In this document: positions 51,201-59,108 of the stretch, piece after piece
How positions within the stretch are numbered: the first letter of the stretch is position 1
Layout of the letters: every line of letters starts with the position of its first letter
NCBI RefSeq assembly: GCF_003351765.1
Contig: NZ_CP031229.1
Coordinates: 1,798,001-1,862,000 of the forward strand
Source: Ornithinimicrobium avium
GTDB taxonomy: Bacteria; Actinomycetota; Actinomycetes; Actinomycetales; Dermatophilaceae
Direction of reading: 5' to 3'
DNA: 64,000 nt
Notes under the pieces: generated by a model
The model's database searches: none
Told to the model about the DNA's origin: nothing
Seen by the model: only the letters and a program-made list of their open reading frames with translations
Made by a program: the position numbers and the translations under genes

Positions 51201-52151
51201 GGGACCTTCGTGCAGCGGCACGCGGTGCTCACCGACCACAAGACGGCCGCGACCTGGACCCCGCTGCACCACCTGAGCCAGGACCAGGCCCGTTTCGAGG
51301 TCTTCGACTCCCTGCTCTCGGAGTACGCCGCGATGGGCTTCGAGTACGGCTACTCGGTGGAGCGGACCGACGCACTCGTGCTGTGGGAGGCACAGTTCGG
51401 CGACTTCGCCAACGGCGCCCAGACGATCATCGACGAGTTCGTCTCCTCCTCCGAGCAGAAGTGGGACCAGCGCTCCAGCGTCGTCCTGCTCCTTCCGCAC
51501 GGCTACGAGGGTCAGGGCCCGGACCACTCCTCGGCACGGATCGAGCGCTACCTGCAGCTGTGCGCCGAGGACAACATGACGGTGGCCTACCCCTCGACGC
51601 CGGCCAGCTACTTCCACCTGCTGCGCAGGCATGCCACGGCGCGCCCGCGCAAGCCGTTGGTCGTGTTCACGCCCAAGGCCATGCTGCGGCTGAAGTCCGC
51701 AGCCAGCAGCCCGGAGGACTTCACCAGCGGCACCTTCGAGCCGGTCCTCCCGGACAGCGCACAGCTGGACGCGGAGTCGGTGGACCGGGTGCTCCTCGCC
51801 TCCAGCAAGCTGGTGTGGGACCTGGAGGACGACCGTCACCAGCGCGAGGACACCAGCACCGCGATCCTGCGCGTGGAGCAGCTCTACCCGGTCCCCGGGG
51901 CCCAGCTGGCGGCACTGACCAAGAAGTACCCGAACGCCGAGCTGGTCTGGGTCCAGAACGAGCCGGAGAACCAGGGCGCCTGGCCGTTCATGGCGCTCAA
52001 CCTGCCCAGGGCGCTGGCCCAGCACGGGGAGGAGCGCCCGCTGCGGCTCGTCTCGCGGTCAGCCTCAGCCTCGCCGTCGACCGGGTCGACCAAGGTGCAC
52101 GCCCTCGAGCAGGACGCCCTGCAGGACGGCGCCTTCAGCCGGCGCGGCTGA
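48264..52151 (+). CDS. kgd: Multifunctional 2-oxoglutarate decarboxylase/dehydrogenase E1-E2
   Basis: A 1295-residue Kgd/OdhA-type protein. Residues 10-45 are the E1 N-terminal helix segment (EDFGANEWLVEEMRERFDQ), followed by a Ser/Pro/Ala linker (about 50-165). Residues 170-420 form an E2-like succinyltransferase without lipoyl domain, with the catalytic DHRIIQGAQSG. From about 440 comes the thiamine-diphosphate E1, with HGDAAFAGQGVV and RRRGHNEGDDPSMTQPLMY. It takes 2-oxoglutarate to succinyl-CoA (using lipoyl groups of a shared PDH E2), or to succinate semialdehyde. The start is GTG with AGAGG upstream. It is controlled in relatives by GarA/OdhI, not seen here. Confidence 0.96.
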   Translation: MANPPSSDKTLEDFGANEWLVEEMRERFDQDPGSVDPSWRSYFEGGASSSNGASASPGTASPSTASPSTTAPAAQRSEDAPRPAAPQRPAPGPRVAPAPPRSSQVPAQARPEQKQAQSTPAASQPAKAATSTTSQPSEADPAKQAPTKESPTPRDSPAPKKAGPQTDGTMTPLRGAVARVVTNMESSLEVPTATSARNLPAKLLIDNRIVINNHLARSRGGKVSFTHLIGYAMVKAIKAMPEMNNGFTTADGKPVLVEPAHINLGLAIDVPKPDGSRQLLVPNIKSAENMTFFEFWSAYEKVVRKARDGKLTVEDFQGTTISLTNPGGIGTLHSVPRLMKGQGAIVGVGALDYPAEWQGAALERITAAAVSKILTLTSTYDHRIIQGAQSGEFLRRIHHLLLGQDGFYDEIFTSLRIPYMPIRWAPDIAATHDDDISKASRIQQLIHAYRTRGHLMADIDPLEYVQRTHPDLEIENHGLTLWDLDREVPTGGFGGKPRMTLRSILGVLRDSYCRTTGVEYMHIQDPEERAWFQEKLEVKYDKPAPAEQLRILRRLNAAEAFETFLQTKFVGQKRFSLEGGEAVIALLDKVLSNAAEDDLSEVTIGMPHRGRLNVLANLAGKSYGQIFREFEGRSTPGSVQGSGDVKYHLGTEGEFRSEEGKSTRVYLAANPSHLEAVDPVLEGITRAKHDRLKLEHDGGDKDYSVLPVLMHGDAAFAGQGVVLETLQMSQLPGYRTGGTIHVVINNQVGFTTAPYHSRSSVYCTDVARTIQAPIFHVNGDDPEAVVRVAELAYEYRQKFHKDVAIDMVCYRRRGHNEGDDPSMTQPLMYDLIEAKRSVRKLYTESLIGRGDITVEEAEEALRDYQKQLEQVFTETKAALKGEGDGTRGLERPQAQDEGDMGTHQRPTAISEELLHTIGDSFASVPDGFTIHPKLAKLMTHRQQMSREGGIDWAMGELLALGSLVVEGTPVRLSGQDSRRGTFVQRHAVLTDHKTAATWTPLHHLSQDQARFEVFDSLLSEYAAMGFEYGYSVERTDALVLWEAQFGDFANGAQTIIDEFVSSSEQKWDQRSSVVLLLPHGYEGQGPDHSSARIERYLQLCAEDNMTVAYPSTPASYFHLLRRHATARPRKPLVVFTPKAMLRLKSAASSPEDFTSGTFEPVLPDSAQLDAESVDRVLLASSKLVWDLEDDRHQREDTSTAILRVEQLYPVPGAQLAALTKKYPNAELVWVQNEPENQGAWPFMALNLPRALAQHGEERPLRLVSRSASASPSTGSTKVHALEQDALQDGAFSRRG

Positions 52152-52184
52152 CGCTCGCCGGGGCCCGGCGCAGGCCGAGCCGGC

Positions 52185-53285
52185 TCAGCCCATCGTGACG
52201 ATCGCGCGACCCTGGATCGATCCGGCGTCGAGCAGCTCGTAGGCCAGCGGCGCCTCCTCCAGACTGAACCGGCGGCTCACCGCCCGGCGGACGTCGTAGG
52301 CCCCCTCGGCGGCGAGGCGGACCACCTCGGGAAGGTCACGCCGGGTGCGGGCACCGTAGGAACCGGCGACGGACATACCCCGCCGCACGAGGGCGGTGAT
52401 CGGGATCGCTGCGGTGGCGCTCCCGGGGGCGATGCCGACGACCACCATGCGTCCGCCGTCGCGCAGCAGCGAGAAGCCCAGCTCGACCGTCTCGGGCCGA
52501 CCCAGCACCTCGATGACCACCTCGGCCCCGGCCCCACCGGTGGCCTCGTCCACCGCCGCCCGCGCGTCGTCGCTGCGCGAGTTGACGGTCACGGTCGCCC
52601 CCAGCTCGTGCGCCCGGGCGAGCTTGGCGTCGTCGACGTCGACGGCGACGAGCGGCTCAGCGCCGAGGTGCGCGGCGAGCTGGAGCACGCTGGAGCCGAC
52701 ACCGCCGACCGCCACCACGGCCACGGACCGGCCGCGCAGGTCGGTCTCCGTGCGGGCGACGGCACCGTACGCCGTGAACGCCGCGCAGCCCAGCACCGCC
52801 GACTCCTCCAGCGGCAGTCCCTCCGGGAGGCGCGCGAGTGCGGTGGCGGGCACCACGGCATACTCGGCCAGCGCCGCCATGGAGTACATCGACAGGCGGG
52901 AGCCGTCCGCCCGGGTGAGCCGTGAGGTGCCGTCGAGCAGGTTGCCGCGCAGCCGGTTCTGCTCGAAGAACGGCACGCACATGTCGTCGCGACCGGCCTC
53001 GCACTGGCGGCAGGTGCCGCACGGCATGATGAACGCGGCGACGACCCGGTCGCCCACCGACAGGTCGGTGACGTCGGCACCGAGCTGCTCGACCGTGCCA
53101 GAGGTCTCGTGACCCAGGACCCCGGGGGCCGGGAAGGCCACCTCTCCCTTGATGACGTGCAGGTCGGTGTGGCACACGCCTGTCGCGGCCACCCTGATCA
53201 GCACCTCACCCGGACCCGGGCGCGGGACGGGCACCTCCTCGACACGCATCGGCTGACCCGGCCCGTCCCACACCACTGCTCTCAT
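52185..53285 (-). CDS. Zinc-dependent alcohol dehydrogenase
   Basis: A 366-residue medium-chain dehydrogenase. The catalytic zinc ligands are in GVCHTDLHV and GHETSGTVEQLG. The structural zinc loop CGTCRQCEAGRDDMC is complete. The NAD site is GVGSSVLQLAA. The protein starts MRAVVWDGPGQP. It belongs to the class III-like/AdhD group acting on alcohols or aldehydes. It is divergent with a 59-base gap from the maleylpyruvate-isomerase-like gene. The upstream in-frame 20 residues are not conserved. Confidence 0.92.
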   Translation of the reverse strand: MRAVVWDGPGQPMRVEEVPVPRPGPGEVLIRVAATGVCHTDLHVIKGEVAFPAPGVLGHETSGTVEQLGADVTDLSVGDRVVAAFIMPCGTCRQCEAGRDDMCVPFFEQNRLRGNLLDGTSRLTRADGSRLSMYSMAALAEYAVVPATALARLPEGLPLEESAVLGCAAFTAYGAVARTETDLRGRSVAVVAVGGVGSSVLQLAAHLGAEPLVAVDVDDAKLARAHELGATVTVNSRSDDARAAVDEATGGAGAEVVIEVLGRPETVELGFSLLRDGGRMVVVGIAPGSATAAIPITALVRRGMSVAGSYGARTRRDLPEVVRLAAEGAYDVRRAVSRRFSLEEAPLAYELLDAGSIQGRAIVTMG

Positions 53286-53344
53286 GCGGACATGGTGGCA
53301 CGGTGCGGGTCCCGCCCTGCGCGCCCTCGTGCCAGGGTAGGACA

Positions 53345-54013
53345 ATGGACGCCTCGACGACCCGGAGCGAGGAGCAGCTGCTCGCCTGGACCAGCGAGCA
53401 CCGCCTGCTCTTCGCCGACAGCGCCGACGCCCTGGGCGAGGCGCACGCCGGCGACCCGACGCTGTGCGAGGGCTGGGACGTGCGCACCCTGACGGGCCAC
53501 CTGCTCCAGCCGATCAGGGTGCCCTCCTGGCGCTTCCTGCTCACGGCTGCGCGGGTGCGCTCGATGGCCCGGGCCTGCGACGTGATCGCGGCCAGGCTCT
53601 CCGACCGGCCGCTGGCCGCGGTGGCCGGCGAGCTGCGGCGGCGGGCGGGCGAGAGGTCGAGGCCCTGGTACATCGGCGCGGCGGGCCCCTTTGCCGACAG
53701 CTGCATCCACCTGCGCGACCTCACCCAGCCCCGGGGGATGGACGTCACCGTGCCGGTCGAACGGCGGGAGGCCGTCGTGGACGTCGTCACCTCTCCCCGC
53801 GGCCAGGAGTCCTTCCTTCCCGCGCGGGGCTTCCTCGACGGGGTGAGCTGGGCGGCGACCGACGCCGACCGGGTATGGGGTGAAGGTCCCGTCGTCGCGG
53901 GGACGACCGAGGCGCTGGCCATGACGATGACCGGACGCACCGCCTACCTGGACCAGCTCGGCGGGGACGGTGTCCACGTGGTCCGGGAGCGGCTGGCCGG
54001 GCCCCGGTCCTAG
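53345..54013 (+). CDS. Maleylpyruvate isomerase (mycothiol-dependent) family protein
   Basis: A 222-residue protein with a DinB-like four-helix N-terminal domain (WDVRTLTGHLLQPI, with the metal-binding His; CIHLRDLTQPRG). It matches the actinobacterial TIGR03083 family named for mycothiol-dependent maleylpyruvate isomerase. Most members have unknown substrates. No gentisate genes are near, so the isomerase activity is not supported by context. The ATG at 53345 follows a CAGGGT box by six bases. Confidence 0.78.
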   Translation: MDASTTRSEEQLLAWTSEHRLLFADSADALGEAHAGDPTLCEGWDVRTLTGHLLQPIRVPSWRFLLTAARVRSMARACDVIAARLSDRPLAAVAGELRRRAGERSRPWYIGAAGPFADSCIHLRDLTQPRGMDVTVPVERREAVVDVVTSPRGQESFLPARGFLDGVSWAATDADRVWGEGPVVAGTTEALAMTMTGRTAYLDQLGGDGVHVVRERLAGPRS

Positions 54014-54035
54014 AGCGCATCCCCGCGACGACTCC

Positions 54036-54974
54036 TCACAGGACGGTGATCACGCCCGTGTGGTCGAGGTCGCCGCCCCCGCGCTCGACCACCTCCGCGT
54101 AGAGGTCCCGGGTGACCTCGGAGACCGGCTGCCGGACGCCGTACCTGCGTCCTGCCTCGAGGATGATCGAGTGGTCCTTGAGCTGGTTGCGGCAGTTGCC
54201 CCCACCGCTGAAGTCCCCGGTGAGGTAGCGCTCGCCCTTCTGCCGCAGCACGGCCGAGCCGGCGAGGCCTCCGCCGAGCACCTCCAGCACGGTCGCGACG
54301 TCGAGTCCTCCTGCCTGCGCCAGGCGGACCGCCTCGCCGAGGGCGACCAGCGTGGCGCCGACGACCGCCTGGTTGCAGGCCTTGGTCAGCGAGCCAGCCC
54401 CGAGCGGACCGAGGTGTCGCACCGTGCTGCCCATCGCGGCAAGCACCGGCGCCAGCCGCTCCACGTCATCCGGGTCGCCGCCGACCATGACGGACAGCCC
54501 CCGGCTCTCCGCGCCACCCGGCCCGCCGCTCACCGGCGCATCGACGAGACGGACCCCTCGGCTCCGTAGCTCGCTGCCCAGCTCCGCGACGCGCACCGGG
54601 CTCACCGTGCTGGTGACGACGAGGAGCGGTGGCTCCTGGGACCCGGTGGCCTCGCCTCCGCCGCTCCCGCCGTCTCCCCCGCGCCCGCCGTCGCCCTCCC
54701 ACCCCACCAGCAGCCCGTCCGGGCCGTCGAGCAGTGCCTCCAGCTGGGGAAGGTCGGGCAGCATCGCCACCACGGTGCGCGCCCCCCGCGCCACCTCCCG
54801 CGGAGTGTGCGCCGCGGTTACCGACGGTGCGCGTTCCTGCAGCTGGCCGACCTTGCTGGCGGTCCGGTTCCATGCCACGACGCGAAAGCCGCCGTCCGCC
54901 AGGGCCTGGGCCATCGGCATCCCCATGGGGCCGAGACCGAGGAAACCGATTGTCTGCCGCTCCGAGGTGTCCAT
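54036..54974 (-). CDS. NAD(P)-dependent oxidoreductase, 3-hydroxyisobutyrate dehydrogenase family
   Basis: A 312-residue beta-hydroxyacid dehydrogenase. It has the Rossmann motif GFLGLGPMGMPMA, substrate motif DAPVSGGPGGAESRG, catalytic Lys in LTKACNQAVVGA, and C-terminal helices. An unusual insert of about 26 residues rich in Gly/Asp (GWEGDGGRGGDGGSGGGEA) lies at about 100-125 between the first nucleotide-binding strands and the catalytic half. The substrate is unknown. It is divergent from the DUF72 gene. Confidence 0.88.
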   Translation of the reverse strand: MDTSERQTIGFLGLGPMGMPMAQALADGGFRVVAWNRTASKVGQLQERAPSVTAAHTPREVARGARTVVAMLPDLPQLEALLDGPDGLLVGWEGDGGRGGDGGSGGGEATGSQEPPLLVVTSTVSPVRVAELGSELRSRGVRLVDAPVSGGPGGAESRGLSVMVGGDPDDVERLAPVLAAMGSTVRHLGPLGAGSLTKACNQAVVGATLVALGEAVRLAQAGGLDVATVLEVLGGGLAGSAVLRQKGERYLTGDFSGGGNCRNQLKDHSIILEAGRRYGVRQPVSEVTRDLYAEVVERGGGDLDHTGVITVL

Positions 54975-55066
54975 GCACCCATCATCGGCCTGCGGCCGCC
55001 GCCTCGTCGCCGCCGCCCCGCGACGAGCGGTTGTCAAGACCCTGCTTTCCGTGAGTCACTGGACAG

Positions 55067-55894
55067 GTGCCCACCGCCGACCACCCGATCAGGGTCGGGA
55101 TCTCCGGGTGGCGCTACCCGCGGTGGCGCGGCGTCTTCTACCCACCCGGTCTCCCCCAGCGCAGCGAGCTGGAGCACGCTGCCTCCCGGCTGTCGACCGT
55201 GGAGATCAACGGGTCGTTCTACTCGCTCCAGCGGCCCAGCAGCTATGCGACCTGGGCGGCGCAGACCCCGGAGGACTTCGTCTTCGCCGTGAAGGGCAGC
55301 CGCTTCATCACGCACCTGAAGAAGCTGCGGGACGTCGACACAGCGCTCGCCAACTTCCTCGCCTCCGGCGTGCTCGCCCTGGGCGCGAAGCTCGGCCCGG
55401 TGCTCTGGCAGCTGGGTCCCGCCCACCGGTATGACGCGGAGCAGCTGGGCCACTTCCTCACCCTGCTGCCCCGCACCCACGGCGAGGCGGCCGCCCTGGC
55501 ACGCGGCCACGACGACCGGTTGCGGGAGACGGCATACCTGAAGGTCGCCGACCCCGGACGAGCGCTGGAGCACGTGCTCGAGGTGCGGCACCCGAGCTTC
55601 GCGCAGGACCCCGGTTTCCTCGACCTGATGAGGCGCCAGGGCGTCGGGGTGGTGGTCGCGGACTCGGCGGGCCGCTTCCCGGTCCTGGACGCCGTGACCA
55701 GCGACGTCGTCTACGTGCGGCTGCACGGCGACACCGAGCTCTACGTCAGCGGCTACTCCGAGGAGGCGCTGCGGCGGTGGGCCGGCCGGATCCGCGGGTG
55801 GGCGCGGGAGGCGGACGTCTACGTCTACCTCGACAACGACGCCAAGGTGCACGCCCCGCACGACGCGATGCGGCTGGCGCAGATCCTGGGCTGA
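55067..55894 (+). CDS. DUF72 family protein
   Basis: A 275-residue TIM-barrel-like DUF72 protein. Its signature is IRVGISGWRYPRWRGVFYPPGL, TVEINGSFYSLQ, and the C-terminal VYVYLDNDAKVHAPHDAMRL. The family is found in most bacterial phyla and has no firm biochemical role. The start is GTG at 55067. It ends seven bases before the stop of the convergent DsbA-like gene. Confidence 0.88.
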   Translation: MPTADHPIRVGISGWRYPRWRGVFYPPGLPQRSELEHAASRLSTVEINGSFYSLQRPSSYATWAAQTPEDFVFAVKGSRFITHLKKLRDVDTALANFLASGVLALGAKLGPVLWQLGPAHRYDAEQLGHFLTLLPRTHGEAAALARGHDDRLRETAYLKVADPGRALEHVLEVRHPSFAQDPGFLDLMRRQGVGVVVADSAGRFPVLDAVTSDVVYVRLHGDTELYVSGYSEEALRRWAGRIRGWAREADVYVYLDNDAKVHAPHDAMRLAQILG

Positions 55895-55900
55895 CCACAG

Positions 55901-56587
55901 TCAGTCCAGGCCCGCGGCGGTCGCCACCCGTCGCAGCATCTCCTCGTAGACGGTCGGGTCGTCGGAGTCGACCACGAGGTAGCCGGTCTCCCCGACCTCG
56001 TGCATCGCGATGCCGGGGTTGTGGACGTCGCTGCCGTCCGGCAGGAAGAAGTGCGCACTGCCCCGGACCCGCTCGCTGCGGGTGCGGTAGGCCCGCATCA
56101 TCGCCCCGCGGGCGCGGCCGTCGTCGAGCGCCTCGCCCAGCCGGTCGACGTCCACCGCGTCGCAGCCGGCAGCCACGTCGAGGATCTCGTGCCCCATGCT
56201 GATGCACCGGCCGTCCCGCCAGAAGGCCATCCGCAGCGCCATGTCGAGCTGCTCGGCGGCCGTGGGCGACTGCTCCTTGGCGGCGTGCACCGCCTCGTTC
56301 GCCGGCAGGCTGGTCACGGGGAACTCCGAGGGATCACGCTGCCAGGGCCGGAGCTCCAGCCCCTCCTCCAGCGCCACGAGCACCGGCTTCTCCCCCTCGG
56401 TCACCGCGCTGTTCCACGCGGTCGCGTTGACGTCCTCGAGCAGGAACAGCTGGGGGTCCAGGAAGACCCGCCCGTCGAGCCCCGCGGCGCTGCGCGCCCG
56501 GTAGAAGCGGTGGAAGGCCAGCGTCGACCATCCGCACATGATGTCGGTGAACGCGGTGACGGTGGCGGTAGGCGTGTTCCGGTCCAT
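55901..56587 (-). CDS. DsbA/FrnE-like thioredoxin-fold protein, single cysteine motif
   Basis: A 228-residue cytosolic DsbA-family protein with a thioredoxin N-terminus, a helical insert and a C-terminal thioredoxin half. The active site reads CGWS in TDIMCGWSTLAFHRF, so only the first Cys of CxxC remains. The cis-Pro region is HNPGI. Similar proteins act on mycothiol conjugates or as isomerases. It is divergent from the ERCC4 gene with 33 bases between starts, and a TAGGGT box is six bases before its ATG. Confidence 0.75.
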   Translation of the reverse strand: MDRNTPTATVTAFTDIMCGWSTLAFHRFYRARSAAGLDGRVFLDPQLFLLEDVNATAWNSAVTEGEKPVLVALEEGLELRPWQRDPSEFPVTSLPANEAVHAAKEQSPTAAEQLDMALRMAFWRDGRCISMGHEILDVAAGCDAVDVDRLGEALDDGRARGAMMRAYRTRSERVRGSAHFFLPDGSDVHNPGIAMHEVGETGYLVVDSDDPTVYEEMLRRVATAAGLD

Positions 56588-56593
56588 GGCCGG

Positions 56594-56599
56594 ACCCTA
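56594..56599 (-). promoter_or_regulatory. Candidate -10 box, DsbA-like gene
   Basis: TAGGGT on the minus strand, six bases before the ATG at 56587; leaderless spacing. Confidence 0.45.
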
Positions 56600-56608
56600 C
56601 GCGCGTCC

Positions 56609-56614
56609 TAGGCT
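56609..56614 (+). promoter_or_regulatory. Candidate -10 box, ERCC4-Lsr2 gene
   Basis: TAGGCT, six bases before the GTG at 56621. Only nine bases separate it from the opposing -10 box of the DsbA-like gene. Confidence 0.45.
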
Positions 56615-56620
56615 GAGGGG

Positions 56621-57574
56621 GTGCTGGACGACTTCCTCATCGCCCGGAACCCGGAGGAGGGCACGACGCTGCCCTTCCTGCTGCGCATCCCGCTGGGCCC
56701 CGACGGGATCGTGCTCAAGGCGAAGGAGACGTGGCCACGGACCGGCAAGGTCTACTGCCACCGCGCGGTGGGGTGGCCGCGCGAGCCGGAGATCCTCGAG
56801 CGGGTGCCGGTGCGCTCGTGCGTGCGCCGCGGGGCGGCGATCGACCTGGTCCTGGACCGCGGGCGCGAGAACCGCTCCCAGTTCGTCCTCACCCGCGTGC
56901 GCGGCGGGCGGGAGGCGATCTTCTGGCAGACGGCGCGGACCTCCAAGCAGGCCCGGCCGTCCGTGTCCCTGCCGACCGCGCGCGGCTGGGGCGTCGCCGG
57001 GCTGGAGATCGTCGTCGACAGCCACGAGCGCTACGCCTGGAAGTTCGAGCACCAGCAGGCCACGACCGTCCGGCGGGCGCTGCGGTCCGGCGACTACGCC
57101 GTCCTCGCGGGGGACCAGGTCGTGGCCTCGGTGGAGCGCAAGTCGCTGCAGGACCTGGTGGCCACGCTGACCAGCGGGAAGATGCGCTACCTGCTCGCCG
57201 ACCTGGCGACCCTGCCCTCGGCCGCGGTGGTCGTGGAGGACCGCTACTCGGCCGTCTTCAAGCTCGACCGGGTCCGTCCCGCCACGGTCGCCGATGCCCT
57301 CGGCGAGTGCCAGGCACGCTTCCCCGGCGTGCCGGTCGTCTTCTGCGAGACGCGGGCCCTGGCGCAGGAGTGGACCTATCGGTTCCTGGCGGCGGCGCTG
57401 GTCCACGCCGGCGAGACCGTGCACGCGCAGACCGAGGCCTCCCCGCTGCCGTCGGCGGCCGCCCCGAGCCCCGCAGAGGTCCGGGTGTGGGCCCGCCAGC
57501 AGGGGTATGCCGTCTCCGACCGCGGGCGGATCCCGGGGGAGGTCCTCGACGCCTTCGCCCGGCGCAACGGCTGA
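56621..57574 (+). CDS. ERCC4-type nuclease with Lsr2-like C-terminal domain
   Basis: A 317-residue protein. Residues about 130-260 are an XPF/ERCC4 nuclease core with VVDSHER, GDYAVLAGDQVVASVERKSLQDLV (the GDx...ERKxxxD motif complete) and a conserved ARFPGVPVVFCE strand. Residues about 285-317 (VRVWARQQGYAVSDRGRIP) match the DNA-binding tail of the nucleoid protein Lsr2. The N-terminal 120 residues are of unknown fold. It would cut structured DNA, perhaps at AT-rich or Lsr2-bound sites. The start is GTG, apparently leaderless. It is divergent from the DsbA-like gene. Confidence 0.87.
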   Translation: MLDDFLIARNPEEGTTLPFLLRIPLGPDGIVLKAKETWPRTGKVYCHRAVGWPREPEILERVPVRSCVRRGAAIDLVLDRGRENRSQFVLTRVRGGREAIFWQTARTSKQARPSVSLPTARGWGVAGLEIVVDSHERYAWKFEHQQATTVRRALRSGDYAVLAGDQVVASVERKSLQDLVATLTSGKMRYLLADLATLPSAAVVVEDRYSAVFKLDRVRPATVADALGECQARFPGVPVVFCETRALAQEWTYRFLAAALVHAGETVHAQTEASPLPSAAAPSPAEVRVWARQQGYAVSDRGRIPGEVLDAFARRNG

Positions 57575-57585
57575 GCCGGGGCGGC

Positions 57586-58350
57586 TCAGCGCACCGGCAC
57601 CCGGCGGGCGACCAGCCAGTAGACGACGAGCGTCCCCACGGCAAGCACCAGGTTCGAGCCCCACCAGCCCGCCGCCGCCTCGAGCCACGCCCACACCGGC
57701 GGGAGGACGATCGCCAGCAGCGCCGGCGCCACCCAGAAGAAGACCGCGAGCACGACCGCTCCCACCCACCACTGCCAGCGCTGGAAGAGCGCCACGACGA
57801 GCATGGCGCCGGTCATGCCCAGCACCAGCGCGCCCGTGAGACGGACCATGAGGAGCAGCAGCCCGGAGCCGCTGCTCGCGCCGGCCGCAGCGACACCAGG
57901 CCCGTGGCCCGCGCCGACGACGAGCAGCACCACGCCCGCGTACACGAGCACCAGCGCCGTCATGGCCAGCATCGAGGACACCAGCCCGGTCGCGACCGAG
58001 CGACGCGTGGCACCGGCACCGACCAGGACGCGTGTCCTGCTGGCGAGCACGGCCTGGTTGACGATCGCCGCGATGGCGGCGCCGACCACGAAGACGACCC
58101 AGGAGGCGACGATCCGCACACCGCTCGTGTCCGCCGTGACCTGGACGAACAGCTCGGCCGGCCCCACGTCGGCCGGCACGATCTCCCAGCCCTGCCACCA
58201 CGCGACCAGGCTGCCCACGACGACGATGGCGACCAGGACACCGATCGCCCAGAACAGGTGCCGCAGCGCCTCGGTCGTGAGCAGCCGGGCCACCCGGACC
58301 CACTGGACTGCGTGGTCCTGGCGGGCTGCCTCCGCGTGCGTGGTGGTCAT
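57586..58350 (-). CDS. Membrane protein of a GntR-controlled ABC system
   Basis: A 254-residue protein with six hydrophobic helices and no ATPase motif, the size and layout of YtrC/D-type ABC permeases. Its start overlaps the stop of the ATPase gene by four bases. Together with the GntR gene upstream it forms a YtrA-like envelope-stress exporter module. Confidence 0.8.
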   Translation of the reverse strand: MTTTHAEAARQDHAVQWVRVARLLTTEALRHLFWAIGVLVAIVVVGSLVAWWQGWEIVPADVGPAELFVQVTADTSGVRIVASWVVFVVGAAIAAIVNQAVLASRTRVLVGAGATRRSVATGLVSSMLAMTALVLVYAGVVLLVVGAGHGPGVAAAGASSGSGLLLLMVRLTGALVLGMTGAMLVVALFQRWQWWVGAVVLAVFFWVAPALLAIVLPPVWAWLEAAAGWWGSNLVLAVGTLVVYWLVARRVPVR

Positions 58351-59108
58351 CGTGCGGTCCTTCCTGGGGTGCTGGGACTGCTGGAGCTGCTGACCTGCAC
58401 CAGCACGTCGGTGAGCGAGGCGAGGTGGTCCCCCGTGGAGTGCTGCTGGCGCACGGTGTCGGCGTCGCCGGCGGCCACGACACGTCCGCGGTCCAGCACG
58501 ACGACGTCCTCGAAGAGGTCCTCGACCTCGTCGAGCAGGTGCGAGGACAGCACGATCGTGCGGGGGTGCGCGGCGTAGTCGGCCATCAGCTCCTCGTAGA
58601 ACATCCGGCGGGCGACGGCGTCCATGCCGAGGTAGACCTCGTCGAGCAGCGTCACCTCGGCCCGCGAGGCGAGCGCCAGCACGGCGCTCAGGCTCGAGCG
58701 CTGACCGGTGGACAGCTGCTCGGGCCTCCTGCGCGACGGGACCCCGAAGCGCTCGAGCAGGTGCACCGCATACTCCTCGTCCCAGTGCGGGCGCAGCGCC
58801 CGGTGGATCGTGAGGGTATGCCGTATCCGCTGGTCCTCGAGCACCCCGCCGCGGTCGCGCACCAGGGCGACCCGCGAGGTGACCGCCGGGTCCTCCCAGA
58901 CGTCGCGGCCCCCCACCCTGACGGAGCCGTGCTGCGCCGGGCGCAGGCCGGCGACGAGCGAGAGGAGCGTGGTCTTGCCTGCTCCGTTGCGCCCGACCAG
59001 GCCGGTGACGACCCCGGGGCGCAGCGTGAGGCTGACGTCGGTGAGCGCCTCGGTCCTACCGAAGCGGTGGGTGACGGCGTCGAGCTCGACGCCCAGCGGC
59101 GCGTTCAT
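58347..59108 (-). CDS. ABC transporter ATP-binding protein (YtrB-like)
   Basis: A 253-residue ATPase with Walker A GRNGAGKTTL. The signature is LSTGQRSSL instead of LSGGQ. The Walker B region is LLDEVYLGMD and the switch His is SSHLLDEVE. The variant signature occurs in the YtrB/Bcr-like group that acts with GntR/YtrA regulators. A Ser-rich tail ends the protein. Both ends overlap neighbouring genes by four bases. Confidence 0.88.
   Translation of the reverse strand: MNAPLGVELDAVTHRFGRTEALTDVSLTLRPGVVTGLVGRNGAGKTTLLSLVAGLRPAQHGSVRVGGRDVWEDPAVTSRVALVRDRGGVLEDQRIRHTLTIHRALRPHWDEEYAVHLLERFGVPSRRRPEQLSTGQRSSLSAVLALASRAEVTLLDEVYLGMDAVARRMFYEELMADYAAHPRTIVLSSHLLDEVEDLFEDVVVLDRGRVVAAGDADTVRQQHSTGDHLASLTDVLVQVSSSSSPSTPGRTAR

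Noticed and set aside
48459..52025. Minus-strand open frame of 1188 codons opposite kgd
   Set aside because: It is a by-product of extreme third-position GC on the true strand; its translation is low-complexity without domains, while the kgd frame has all catalytic motifs.
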